64,000 nt of DNA. Source: Angiostrongylus vasorum. Its lineage: Eukaryota > Nematoda > Chromadorea > Rhabditida > Metastrongylidae. The stretch is from NCBI GenBank assembly GCA_018806985.1, contig JADANN010000352.1, positions 868,001 to 932,000 of the forward strand, in the 5' to 3' direction. Below the pieces are notes generated by a model that saw only the letters and a program-made list of their open reading frames with translations, was not told where the DNA came from and searched no databases. Both the position numbers and the translations under genes were made by a program. Positions 47,801 through 57,474 of the stretch are shown here, piece after piece (positions within the stretch are counted from its first letter, which is position 1; every line of letters starts with the position of its first letter).

Positions 47801-50800
47801 GACCATATTTATATTGAAACAATGACGAAAATTGAAGTGGAAGTTACTTGGATATTTGAACGACCCATCTTGTGAATCCCAGGAAAACTACGGCTTTCTA
47901 CTGTAGTTTACATTAAGCTGAGCTTTGACACTTTGACGCTTTGATGGCCCATTCTCACTGGTAGTGCGCGCCCCAGCATAAATCTCCATTTTTCGGAGAT
48001 TTGCTGGTTTAGCCACTGTGGTTCCCTGAGTCCCGAGGACAACCTGGCAAAAGTTTCCCCAGGTCGTCACCACGACAGGCAGTCGCAGCTCTTGTGGATC
48101 AGAGGGAGATTTACCACAATGCGACTTTGATACCAAGACGGTGACGGATCCTGGTATTGGTTTACGTTTAGCTAGGCTTCGTGATAGAAACGCTGGACTT
48201 CTTCTCAGCTTGAGAGACCGCACCAGAGGGATGAATCCCCCCAGCTGTACATCGCAGCCGAACACTTAGAAACATTTCCAAGCCATGATGAGGCTGTAAA
48301 CCGTTGGGATGTAAGCTGAGTTGCAGGGTCGAAATGCCCAATTCCCAAACAGATTAGACGGGGGGTGACGGGAGTAACGGGTAACAGTAACGGTTGACGG
48401 GAGTGACGGTTTGCATGGGACTACAACCACTCACTTTGTGACCGTAAAGCAAGAAAGAGTAGGGAAAAAAATGTGAACAGAAAAAAATCGTTTTGTGAAA
48501 GAAAAGTGCAGAATATAAGCACTGTCAACGAAGCTGAGATATTTGCAAAACTCTGGACCGCAGGTGCATATGGTGGGGGAACGAACGCGCTATTGTCCTC
48601 TCCGGGGAGTAACGCGTTCACCACCACACCATGCGGGTCCTTCGTTTCGCCTGTCTCTCAGCTAGTTCTATCGATCTTTTTGCCATCAGCAATCACCCGT
48701 CAGCGGGATTGTGATTATAATTTGTGATTATAACTATAGCCTCAGCTTAACTGGGTCCAATGTCGATTTGGGCTCCCCAGATCAATCCCGTTGACGGGTG
48801 ATTGCTGATGGCAAAAAGATCGATAGAACTAGCTGAGAGACAGGCGAAACGAAGGACCCGCATGGTGTGGTGGTGAACGCGTTACTCCCCGGAAAGGACA
48901 ATAGCGCGTTCGTTCCCCACCATAGGCACCTGCGGTCCAGAGTTTTGCAAATATCTCAGCTTCGTTGAAGTTATATTTCGCAATATACCCTGCCATCAAA
49001 AAGAGTAGGCAGTAGGCAAAAAGGTTAAAATTATAAGCACTGTGTTTATGTGAAGGATTTGTGCCTCCCAACGGTTTACCGCCTGATCGTGGCTGGGAGG
49101 TGTTCCTGGGTGTCGGACTGCGATGTAGAGCGGGAGATTCATCCCCTGACAGGGTCTCCTAAGCTAAGAAGGAGTCCGGCGTTTCCATCAGGAAGCCTAG
49201 CTAAGAGTAAACCAACACCAGGATGCACCACCGTCCTGGTATCGAAGTCGCATGGTGGTAAATCTCCCTCTAATCCACAAATGGCTGCGACTGGCTGTGG
49301 TGGTGAAGACCTGGGGCAGACTTTGGCCAGGCTGACCTCGGAATTCCAGGGAACCATAATGGCTTAACTAGCAAATCTCCGAGAAATGGAGATTACGCTG
49401 GGGGCCCGCACAAGCAGTAAGGACTGGCCGTATCAAGTATCAGTATCAAGTATCAAGTATTTGTGTGAAGGATAATATTAGGGTAACGCACCAGAATTTT
49501 TTATGATCACTTTAGATTTTTTAAGCTCTTCCCTACAAATTCACCTTAGTGTTGTTTAGTTCATTTGTAAACGATCACTATTATAAATTCGGCAAATCGT
49601 ATTTATAGAATATTACCGGCTTATTTAGATATTTTGTAGGTGAAACGTCTGTTAGAAAACGACCAGTTCCCGCGTTTCCGACGTTCTGAAATCTATCTGA
49701 ATTTTCTCGAAAAACTTCTACCAAGAGCGTACGCCGAGCGTTGGATGACAAGCTTCGAAGCATTGCTTGGCAATCATGTAAATGCTAAGTGCTCACTAGA
49801 AATAACTATCAAGTTTATTTCCTAAAAATTATCTTTATAAATAGGCGGAAGTAGCATCAACTGGCAATCTGTCGAGCGAAATTGCTAATAGTTTTTTCTG
49901 TCGTCAGAGTAAAAACTCTTCTCAGGTCCAAATTTACGAAGTGATTTGTCGTTAAAACGTATGAGCCGTGTATAAATCTATTACTTTAGCCACAATTGTG
50001 CTGATATTTTTACAAAACTCCGAACCGCAAGTGTCTGCAGTGGGGAACGAACACGCTATTGTCCTTTCCGGGGCTACCATTTTATTATATCATGGTGGCA
50101 TACGTCGGATATAAGAGTAGCTATGGCGTACTCATTACATGGAGAATTCGCTGGTAAAGATGTGAGACCACACTTAACAATGAGAAAAAAATCCTAATAT
50201 ATACATACCTTAACGGCTTGTTTCCGACAAGAATCGTTTAGCTCCCAATATATTTTTATAACAAACCGTTACCATGGTATTTGTCAGCGTTTCTTTTCCT
50301 TAGGGTCTCAAGAAACTCCGGCCGGCACATCATTATTGATGTAAGCAGATCTTTCTGAAGTGAAACAAAGATGGAAGGCCCACTTTACAACCCACTTCCT
50401 ATCATGGTATAAGCAATACATGCCTAAGTCTAAATAGTTTGGTTTCTGGATGGCACGAATATTCGACGTAGGTGGCCCATCTGTGGAAGTGAACTCGTAT
50501 TAAACACTTCAACGGTAAGGAACACTTCAACACCGAAAATCAAAAGCGGAACGGCAAAAGTAGTGCAAAAAATCTGGAAAAGAATAAAACTATTCCCATG
50601 AGAAGAAAAAAATAAGAGAAAATATTTCAGGTGGGACGTCATCATTTCCGCTTGTTCCTACGTGAAATTCATGCCGAGGAAAATCTACGATTCTGGGAAG
50701 CGGTCGTGGAATTCCGCGGAATGAAGAATAAAAGCACCGCTCAGCTGAACGCTGGGAAAAGTTGTCTCAATACTTTTCTTGCTGAAGGTGCCAATAATGA

Positions 50801-52169
50801 GGTTAGTAGAGTTGATCGTTTGATGAGAATTAAGCACAAGGTATACAACACTCAAATAATAGTCACGAGCAATACCACTAAAAAAATAATGGAGATCTAA
50901 TATAGAGTACAACTACGTGATCTGTAGTGAAGTTCCCTTTCTTTAGACAAAATCCTACAAAGCAAGGTGAAATCGCAAATCGTTCAGATATTTCTGCCTT
51001 TTGGTGTTCGACAGGTGATCGAAAAAGAAAATTCAAGAGAAGGATGTCGATATCTCACTCTTTGACGAAGCTATTAAACATGTGGAACAGGTGCATTCCT
51101 TTAGTAGCATTTATAAAAAAGGAAGTGGTATCTTGTATAATGAATTGTTTGAAAATGTAATGGAGATGTCCTTCTTAGATGAAATACTGTAGGACACAGT
51201 ATAAATCATTAGTCAGCTGGTGGTAGAAATCAGTATTGGTTAATATGTCATCGTAATACGGCGATGATACCTTATGCAAAGCTCATTATGAATGAGATTT
51301 CTTCAATGATAACTTAGAAGTCATGAGGAACAACATAACATTGAGTACCCAGAAATGTTCTCTAGTGATATACATTGACATCTACGCTGACTGTGATACA
51401 GCAGTAGGTACTTATTGTTGTTGTCAGTGTTTATCAGTTCTGTTTATCAGTATCAGTCTAATCTTTATAAAATTACGGGGTGGATAGCACAGTGGTAGTG
51501 GTGCCTGTCTTCACGAGCATGATACTAGTTCGATTCCACACCGGGCTAACAAAGCCTCTCATCCCTCCGGGGTCGGGAAATTGGTACCGGCCTTGTCTGG
51601 GGAAAAACTCACTCTCTGCAATCCAATTGGGAACGTTCCAGCTCCGACTATCTCAGGACTCCAGGGAGAGGTGAACTGCTCGAACAACATTCTACGAGAC
51701 TCAAGATGAGATGAAAAATCCTCAAGCAGCAACCGAAGCCACACGTTAAGTTTGAAGATCTTCGTGGACAATAGATGTGAGGAAACGAATTGAATGTGAG
51801 AAGTGCTGGGGTTCGCACGGTAGACGTGAAGACGGATCATATTAAAAAAAATGAAAAAAAACCATTATAAAACTATTGATAATACAAGTAGATGATGCTG
51901 AGATATTTGCAAAACTCCGGGCCGCAGGTGTCTGCGGTAGGGGAACGAACGCCCTATTGTCCTTTCCGGGGAGTAACGCGTTCACCACCACACCATGCGG
52001 GTCTTTCGTTTCGCCTATCTCTCAGCTAGTTCTATCTATTTATATAACTATTGGTAATTTTGTGACTGTAAGGAGTTCTAACCATTTTCAGGTCCTTCGA
52101 AACGATCCATACGTGCGTTTCTTACAAAGCTCGCAATATTTGAATCTGCTTGCAAAGCTTGAGAATTGA
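44859..52169 (+). CDS. rgs-3: Double RGS-domain protein (RGS-3-like)
   Basis: Exons: 44859-44992, 45641-45730, 47011-47077, 47501-47566, 49640-49777, 50631-50801, ~51028-51090 and 52092-52169 (stop), giving 268 residues as read. Domain 1 (~residues 30-145) has ESLAEENLAF, INLSSVAMKKI and QFPRFRRSEIYLNFL. Domain 2 (~150-262) has GRHHFRLFLREIHAEENLRF, DISLFDEAIKHV and NDPYVRFLQSSQYLNLL. RGS domains accelerate GTP hydrolysis by G-alpha at the inner membrane face. Two RGS domains with little else match what I recall of C. elegans RGS-3, which acts in sensory neurons; the orthology is inferred. Phases agree at all joins except exon 7, whose start is unresolved: the acceptor would be AAAAAG and ~8 residues of helix are missing. 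Exon 3 ends at a GC donor (AAG/GCAAGT). More 5' exons are possible. Large introns hold SINE-B, MITE M and NA1 elements. Confidence 0.85.
45919..46315 (+). mobile_element. SINE-B (tRNA-derived) in RGS intron 2
   Basis: Head GGACAGTACAGTGGTAG (A box) with a near-perfect B box AGTTCGATTCC. Body CCTCATCCCTCCGGGGT, then the 3' half CAGCAACCGAAGCCACAGG, GGAAGATCTTCGTGG, ATATAAATAAAG tail. The tail ends in a duplicated 22-base unit (AAATAAATCCTTCATAGTGA twice). Confidence 0.8.
46430..46480 (+). mobile_element. P2 terminal scrap
   Basis: AACGTTAGCCGAATAAAGATG followed by CAACGTCGTGTAAGC matches the P2 end in plus orientation. The hammerhead-like core itself is lost. Confidence 0.4.
46785..46920 (+). 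mobile_element. SINE-B 3' fragment in RGS intron 2
   Basis: AGTTGGAAGATGTTCGTGG, then AGACGTGAAGACGGGTCAT and an A-rich end match the SINE-B 3' half. The head is absent, as expected of a 5'-truncated retroposed copy. Confidence 0.65.
47942..48309 (-). mobile_element. NA1 repeat, inverted partner in RGS intron 4
   Basis: Begins TGATGGCCCATTCTCACTGG and ends CCATGATGAGGCTGTAAACC. The tail side (47922-47946) shows three copies of a (A/G)TCAAAG unit on the minus strand, differing from the GTATCAA unit of the 49-kb copy. Confidence 0.75.
48360..48416 (+). repeat. Degenerate GACGGGAGT/AACGG repeat
   Basis: Several imperfect copies of GGGTGACGGGAGTAACGG. Origin unknown. Confidence 0.5.
48529..48965. 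mobile_element. Foldback MITE M, complete reference copy
   Basis: Two inverted arms of ~190 bases flank a ~50-base centre. Left: GAAGCTGAGATATTTGCAAA to AGCTAGTTCTATCGATC. Right: GATCGATAGAACTAGCTGAG to GCAAATATCTCAGCTTCG. The centre holds ATTATAATTTGTGATTATAA and the CTCAGCTTAACTGGGTCC block. No ORF is present, so it is a non-autonomous DNA element. No target-site duplication could be fixed by eye. Confidence 0.85.
49063..49460 (+). mobile_element. NA1 repeat, full-length reference copy with tandem tail
   Basis: Left end CCTCCCAACGGTTTACCGCC; a CCTGACAGGGTCTCCTAAGC block; right end ACGCTGGGGGCCCGC, then a (GTATCAA)n-type tail at 49431-49460. It lacks long TIRs and ends in short tandem repeats, which fits a non-autonomous retroposon better than a DNA transposon. 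No A/B box was clear. Confidence 0.75.
49995..50085. mobile_element. Foldback MITE M, partial left arm
   Basis: AAAACTCCGAACCGCAAGTG, GGGGAACGAACACGCTATTG, TCCTTTCCGGGGCTACC. The outer TIR is partly eroded. In RGS intron 5. Confidence 0.7.
51475..51858 (+). mobile_element. SINE-B, full-length, in RGS intron 7
   Basis: Head GGATAGCACAGTGGTAG with B box AGTTCGATTCC. Body CCTCTCATCCCTCCGGGGTC, CTCAGGACTCCAGGGAG, 3' half CAGCAACCGAAGCCACACG, AGACGTGAAGACGGATCAT and an A-rich tail. Best SINE-B copy in the window. Confidence 0.85.
51888..52040. mobile_element. Foldback MITE M, single left arm, in RGS intron 7
   Basis: GATGCTGAGATATTTGCAAA, CGGGCCGCAGGTGTCTGCGG, CGCGTTCACCACCACACC, TCTCAGCTAGTTCTATC. 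It stops 52 bases before the last RGS exon, which has its own acceptor (CCATTTTCAG). Confidence 0.8.
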
Positions 52170-52558
52170 ATTTTTCACCGTTTTCAGTCTCTTGTAATTT
52201 GGACGTCAATCTGTGTTCGTGGTTACTAAGCATTGTAAATTATTCAACAGTGTTCATAGCGTTATTGATTTCATCGATTGATACAACGATCATCACTTGT
52301 TATTCGAATGGAATGAAAAGCTTTTAGATTTTATAGTTCTTCTGCGAAAAATTTGAACGGATCAGGTTAAAATTTGCTCGGCAGATCGTTCTCTCACTCC
52401 TAATTGGTCATTTCATAGCGGTAACAGTTTAATGAAGAGAATAGTTAGTTTCGATTAGTTAGGTAGAAAGTTAAACTTTTCTCCGAGATCGACAAAACAA
52501 TAACGCTTCACACAATATGTTTTTCATCAATAAAGCGTGAACAATGCGACACATACGA

Positions 52559-52862
<304 letters not shown>

Positions 52863-54224
52863 TACACCCTCGCCAACACAACACAACACAACACACATAC
52901 ACATACGTGGTCTTTGGTTCGATCCCATGCCTCGGACTAACTAATACGACAACTCACCGAGATTAATGCCGCTGCAGGAATCGCTGCTGTCCGTGAGAAA
53001 TCCCTAATTTCAAAGGAACAAGCCTCGTTTAGTGTCAATGACTCAGTAAATGACTGCCCGTCGTTTGTCTGGAATCACGCTAAGACCTTTATCTTGAGAT
53101 TAGAGAGGAAACTGAAGTTGTTCACAGTAGAAATGTAACTTAGGCAGAATATTAGTTTTCTTCATACCACTGCCAAGTCCACATAAGAAGGTAATTATTT
53201 TGACGAATGATGACTGCGTGATGAGCATTTAAATGGGAAAAAATTCTGAGATTTGTGTGCAATGTATAACAACTAATCCTCTTGTTCATTCCAGCTGATA
53301 TCATAGCAAAGATTAAAGCAGGCTGTAATCGTTCGACTAACAAAAGATCGTTATCCAATATTTGCAATCCTTTTACACTGAACCGTTTCACAGGCATCAC
53401 AAACTCACAAATGGAGATAAAATGAATAAGGTGTTTTCGATATTGACAACAGCGGTGGTACTATAGTTTGGGAAGTGATCCTCGCAATGATTTCACTGTT
53501 TTTGATTAGCTTTACAGGAAATAATGAGGCACCTTTACAGAGGTCTACAACCCATTATCAGTGTTACTGGGACAGGTATCGATAGTATTCAAAGAGGCAA
53601 ATTGTGCTGGTGTTTTGATATATCTCACTGCAATGACTGATATCATGAGGTTGTCAAGAAAACATAGTTATCGCTCTCCATATCTCGCGTTGACGTGTTA
53701 AGTTTCGTTGGACAGGATCACATACACCTACCAGTGACAGTTGATCAAAATAATGAGGGGCGCTATTATTCGCCGCGCTACCCAAGGAGATTGTTGTCTG
53801 CATCTCCAGAGTATATACTTCTAACATACTTTTTAACACATTTCCGGAGCTATGACAAATTTTCTCAAAAATAAAATCAGAAAGGTTGGCAAGCTGGTTT
53901 ACATATCACTTCAACGGAGAAAATAATGGAAAGAAAAGGCGAACCTAGGCTTCAAAAGGTTCATTCACAAGGACAAGTTTTGATTGATTCTAGTGTGTAG
54001 TACAGATATATTATCCTAATCTGGTCGCAATAGCTACTTTAGATTCTGTAAATCAGAACTGTCAATTTTTCCTGATATGGTATCGGGACGGATATGGTAT
54101 CGGGACAGGTGATTCCATTCTGTCTGTTTAGCCAAAGTTATTGCACCAGTGAATGTTGTCCACTGTGAACACTGGACTGCGTATTTTGTTGGTCGGAAAA
54201 AGGAAGGCGAGCTGAAATAAACAC

Positions 54225-54375
54225 ATTGGAGCTCCATTGATGGCGGTGAAAGGACCAATGAGAATTATTTGGAATTATTATCTTTAATAAAACATACATT
54301 GGGGCTCCATGATGGCGGTGAAGGGATCAATAAGAATTACTTGGAACTGCTACCTCTAATGAAACAACCTTCAGA
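54225..54375. repeat. Imperfect ~73-bp direct duplication
   Basis: Two adjacent copies beginning CATTGGAGCTCCATTGATGG and CATTGGGGCTCCATGATGG. Not related to the other repeats seen. Confidence 0.6.
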
Positions 54376-54480
54376 GCTTATGAGGCAAAGTTTTTTTGCA
54401 CGCTCAAGTAGTCAGCTGAATAGCAGTAAGTGAAACAGAGCACGGAACAACTACACAATCCTTTCTGCTTGCATTTCTAG

Positions 54481-54683
54481 TAGGTGGAATACATGAGGTA
54501 ACGCGGAAGCTGTTAGATGCTACGCGAGCTCTTGAGTTCACAAAAGAAATGCGTAAGAAGATGGTAACACCGCATATTCCTGAGACTCCCATCGGTAGTG
54601 AAGATATGGCCAGCTACAATCACACTGTACATGCTATTCAAGGAATCAAAACTGTCGCTTCTAATTGTTATCTACCAGTCTAA
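54481..54683 (+). CDS. Candidate terminal exon of an unidentified gene
   Basis: A strong acceptor (TTGCATTTCTAG) precedes 203 bases that end in TAA and encode ~66 residues. The composition is balanced and amphipathic: GGIHEVTRKLLDATRALEF, TKEMRKKM, HIPETPIGSEDMASYNH. The exon starts with two bases completing a split codon. Possible upstream exons around 53519-53579 and 53716-53813 have good acceptors, but their phases do not join directly to it. I do not recognise the family. It may be a real host gene lying between the RGS and START genes. Confidence 0.35.
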
Positions 54684-55507
54684 TAATCGTTTGTGGAATT
54701 GATGTATTCTTAACGCGTCTACATCCATCCGGATCATATGTTGATCAGTGTTGTTCTGCTGAACTTCTTGCAGGGAACTATTAGAATAGTTCCAAGGGAA
54801 GCAGAACAGTCTTGAAAGCTGCGGGGCATCTTTATTGCTTCTTTGTCCATTATTTTTTTCGTAAAGAGAATGTTTTGTAGGTGCTACTTCAATTCTTTCT
54901 GTCTATCTCCGATATGATGACGTAGGTGTGTGTTTCAATGATGGATACGTTGTTTTATGTTGGCTTCTACTTTATTTATTTCAAACACGGTTCATTTGTT
55001 GTTGGAAACTTAAGATAGCTTTCTGTTGAAGGACACTTGCTCGGAATTTGAGAACCATCATAATGGTGCAGTCCTCCATTACAGGAGAAGCCAAGTGTCT
55101 TTTGTTCCTTAACTGTTCATTTATTTGAGACCACCACATCTGTTGGCAGTACGAACATCACATTTTGAGGCAGTACTTTTTCCATCGCACTGGCTCTCTT
55201 TGCTGCTCTTCTAGGAAATAAGATCCTATTTGTTCCCACACACACAATGTGGTGGATAATTTTCAAAAATTACTTCATTAACAGTACAGAAAATCGTAGA
55301 GTCTCACAAGCAAAATGAACGAATTATCTCTTAAATACAGATATAAGCACAGACATATTCGCAAAGTCTCGTAAAGCACAGATAAGAAATGTTGATCAAG
55401 TGTATACAGTTCTGTTTGGCTTGTGCCTTCAGATTAAGTGATAGTTAGTGTAGGAATCTTTCAAGCGGTCATTAGTGCCTATTTATGTACAGTATAAATC
55501 CGCTTCT

Positions 55508-57454
55508 TTACGTTTTCTCAATATGGGCTGGATCGACTTTGAATGTTGTTAACGCCTTACGAAGTGCTTTCATATTGTCGCACATGAACATCGGCTTGGC
55601 CCTGTCGACTAGCTTCTGCACAAACGACGGCACTTTCACATTCAGATCACATTGGAAGTACATGGTGAAGTCGACCGAATCTAAATCATGAAAGGTGAAA
55701 TTGATAAATAAACCACGATCGATAAGGTGAAAAGATGAAAACATTGCAAACATTTCTAAAACTGTGGTACATAACCACATTTGGTTCCAGGCGATGGAGC
55801 AACAACACTATTGCATGCCCTTTCTTAGAAATTTCCTCGCGAATACCGTCGTCGTAATGTTAACTTAACATTACGCTTTCAACTACAGCCGGGATCAATG
55901 ACGATTTGTGCTCCCCAGATCAATTCTGTTCACGGGTGACTGCTGATGGCATTGGTAGATAGAAAAGTAGCTGAGAAAAATGCGAAATGAATGACCCACA
56001 TGGTGTGGCGGTGAATGCGTTAGCCCTCGGAAAGGGTAATAACGTGTTCGATCGCCACAGCAAACGCCTCCGATCCGGAGTTTTGCAAATATCTCAGCAT
56101 CATTATGATTGTCATCATTGTTTGTTGTAACTTTAAGCAACCAATGAGAGCAAATCAGTTCCTATAGGGCTAACAGAAACGCAGAGATTAGTTTTTAAGA
56201 AGATTTAAAACTTGTCTATGGCTAGGTACAATATAAGAGCTATCATGAAATGAACGTGCGAAGCTGCTCATAAACTCCTTAATGCTTCTAATATCTCGAA
56301 AATATTCTTCGTATTAAAGTGCTCAAAATCTCCATATCTTCTTCAACATCCTACGCAGCAATCAAAAACTAAATTGTCAGAAGAGAGTCTCTCACGACCG
56401 TGAAAATATCTCCTGAAGCTAGAAGTTGCTTCGTTTTATTTACCATTTTGCAACACTCTTTTTGATTAGCATAAAACTCAAGTGAATAAACTCTAACTTT
56501 AAAGAGAAAGGCTTACTCTCTCCAGTGCTACAGATGCAGTACCCTCCGAGATGTTGGTATGTTCGCACAACATCGCTGGTTGGAGCTGGACCGGCTGTCT
56601 GTATACTCCTCGCAGCCATGAGAATTCTATTCCCTTCGTACTTTGTCGGGACGATATCCACCCAAAATTATAACTATTTAAATTTTCGTTGTTTTTCGTT
56701 AGCTACTCTGCCTACTTCAGAAAGTATTAGGTTTGATCTAAGGAAGATTGAATAGGGTTAAAGAGAATTGAAAACTTAGTCTTCGACTTAGCAACAACAA
56801 CATTCTATGTTTTATATGAGTAAAGTCGAATGAACTCAGAGGTTAGGGTTGTAAAAATTAGTGCAATCTAATAATACCGAATCACGAGGTGACAGAGGGA
56901 ATTTCTTCTTGGTCACGTGATGCATAAGGCGATAGCCATTGTCGAATTCTTTGATGAGGTCACATTTCTAAAAGCGAACTGTCAATGATTCCTCAACGAA
57001 CGAGTTCGAAATATGAGTCAAAAAAGCACCTGCATGAGATCGTCCCATTGTAATCGATATGGTAGCCATGGAGTTAACAATGCTTTCACAACAGCAGCGT
57101 TGGTGTTCTGAAATAAAGGAAAAAACCTGGAAACCAAAACCTAAGAAATGACTTTGAGCGAAATCCTGTTGTTTCATAGAAATTCACTCAAAATATACCT
57201 TTACGTGTCTTTAAGTGGGTACAAGGAAGACTCGGCCAATTCAAGGAAATCATCGATAGCAAGAAACTTACTTTTAGAATTGTTCGGCATCTGATAATAT
57301 CGACTTCACATGCTTCAGACCCTTTCCTGGTGTGGAGAACTATCTGGTCCTCTGTCCACAGATGCTCCCAACCATCATCACCTCCGTCGACCAACTTCAA
57401 CAAATCGGCCATCACATTGTCACCGACGGTGATTATATCAGAAAACGAAGTCAT
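55508..57454 (-). CDS. START-domain lipid-binding protein, STARD4/5/6-like
   Basis: Five minus-strand exons: 57454-57272, 57107-57030, 56967-56878, 56661-56517, 55680-55508 (stop at 55508-55510). All phases join, giving 222 residues, about one START domain and nothing else, like the cytosolic STARD4/5/6 proteins that carry sterols or bile acids. Recognisable pieces: GWEHLWTEDQIVL, WLPYRLQWDDLMQKCDLI (the usual RVKWDENV.GFEII strand), FPLSPRDSVDIVPTKYE (SPRDFVDLV in STARD5), GPAPTSDVVRTYQHLGGYCI and a C-terminal helix near MCDNMKALRKAL. The ligand cannot be told from sequence. The start is the ATG 8 bases after a TTTTAG acceptor, typical of trans-spliced nematode mRNAs. Intron 3 (56877-56662) starts GT but ends TTTTGG where TTTTAG is expected; the protein joins correctly only there. 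Confidence 0.85.
55866..56110. mobile_element. Foldback MITE M, centre plus right arm, in START intron 4
   Basis: Centre GATTTGTGCTCCCCAGATCA, ACGGGTGACTGCTGATGGC; arm ACATGGTGTGGCGGTGAATG, TCCGGAGTTTTGCAAATATC. Diverged from the 48.5-kb copy. Confidence 0.75.
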
Positions 57455-57461
57455 CTCAGCC

Positions 57462-57472
57462 ACTAAAATACT
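57462..57472 (-). promoter_or_regulatory. Probable trans-splice acceptor of the START gene
   Basis: On the minus strand CAGTATTTTAG precedes TGGCTGAG and the start ATG at 57454, giving an 8-base 5' UTR after a spliced leader. An internal-exon acceptor is the alternative, because the first two bases (TG) could complete a split ATG. Confidence 0.45.
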
Positions 57473-57474
57473 GA

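Noticed and set aside
53519..53813. Possible exons upstream of 54481 (short pieces RHLYRGLQPII and YYSPRYPRRLL)
   Set aside because: They have decent acceptors, but their reading phases do not connect to each other or to the 54481 exon without inventing a further exon.
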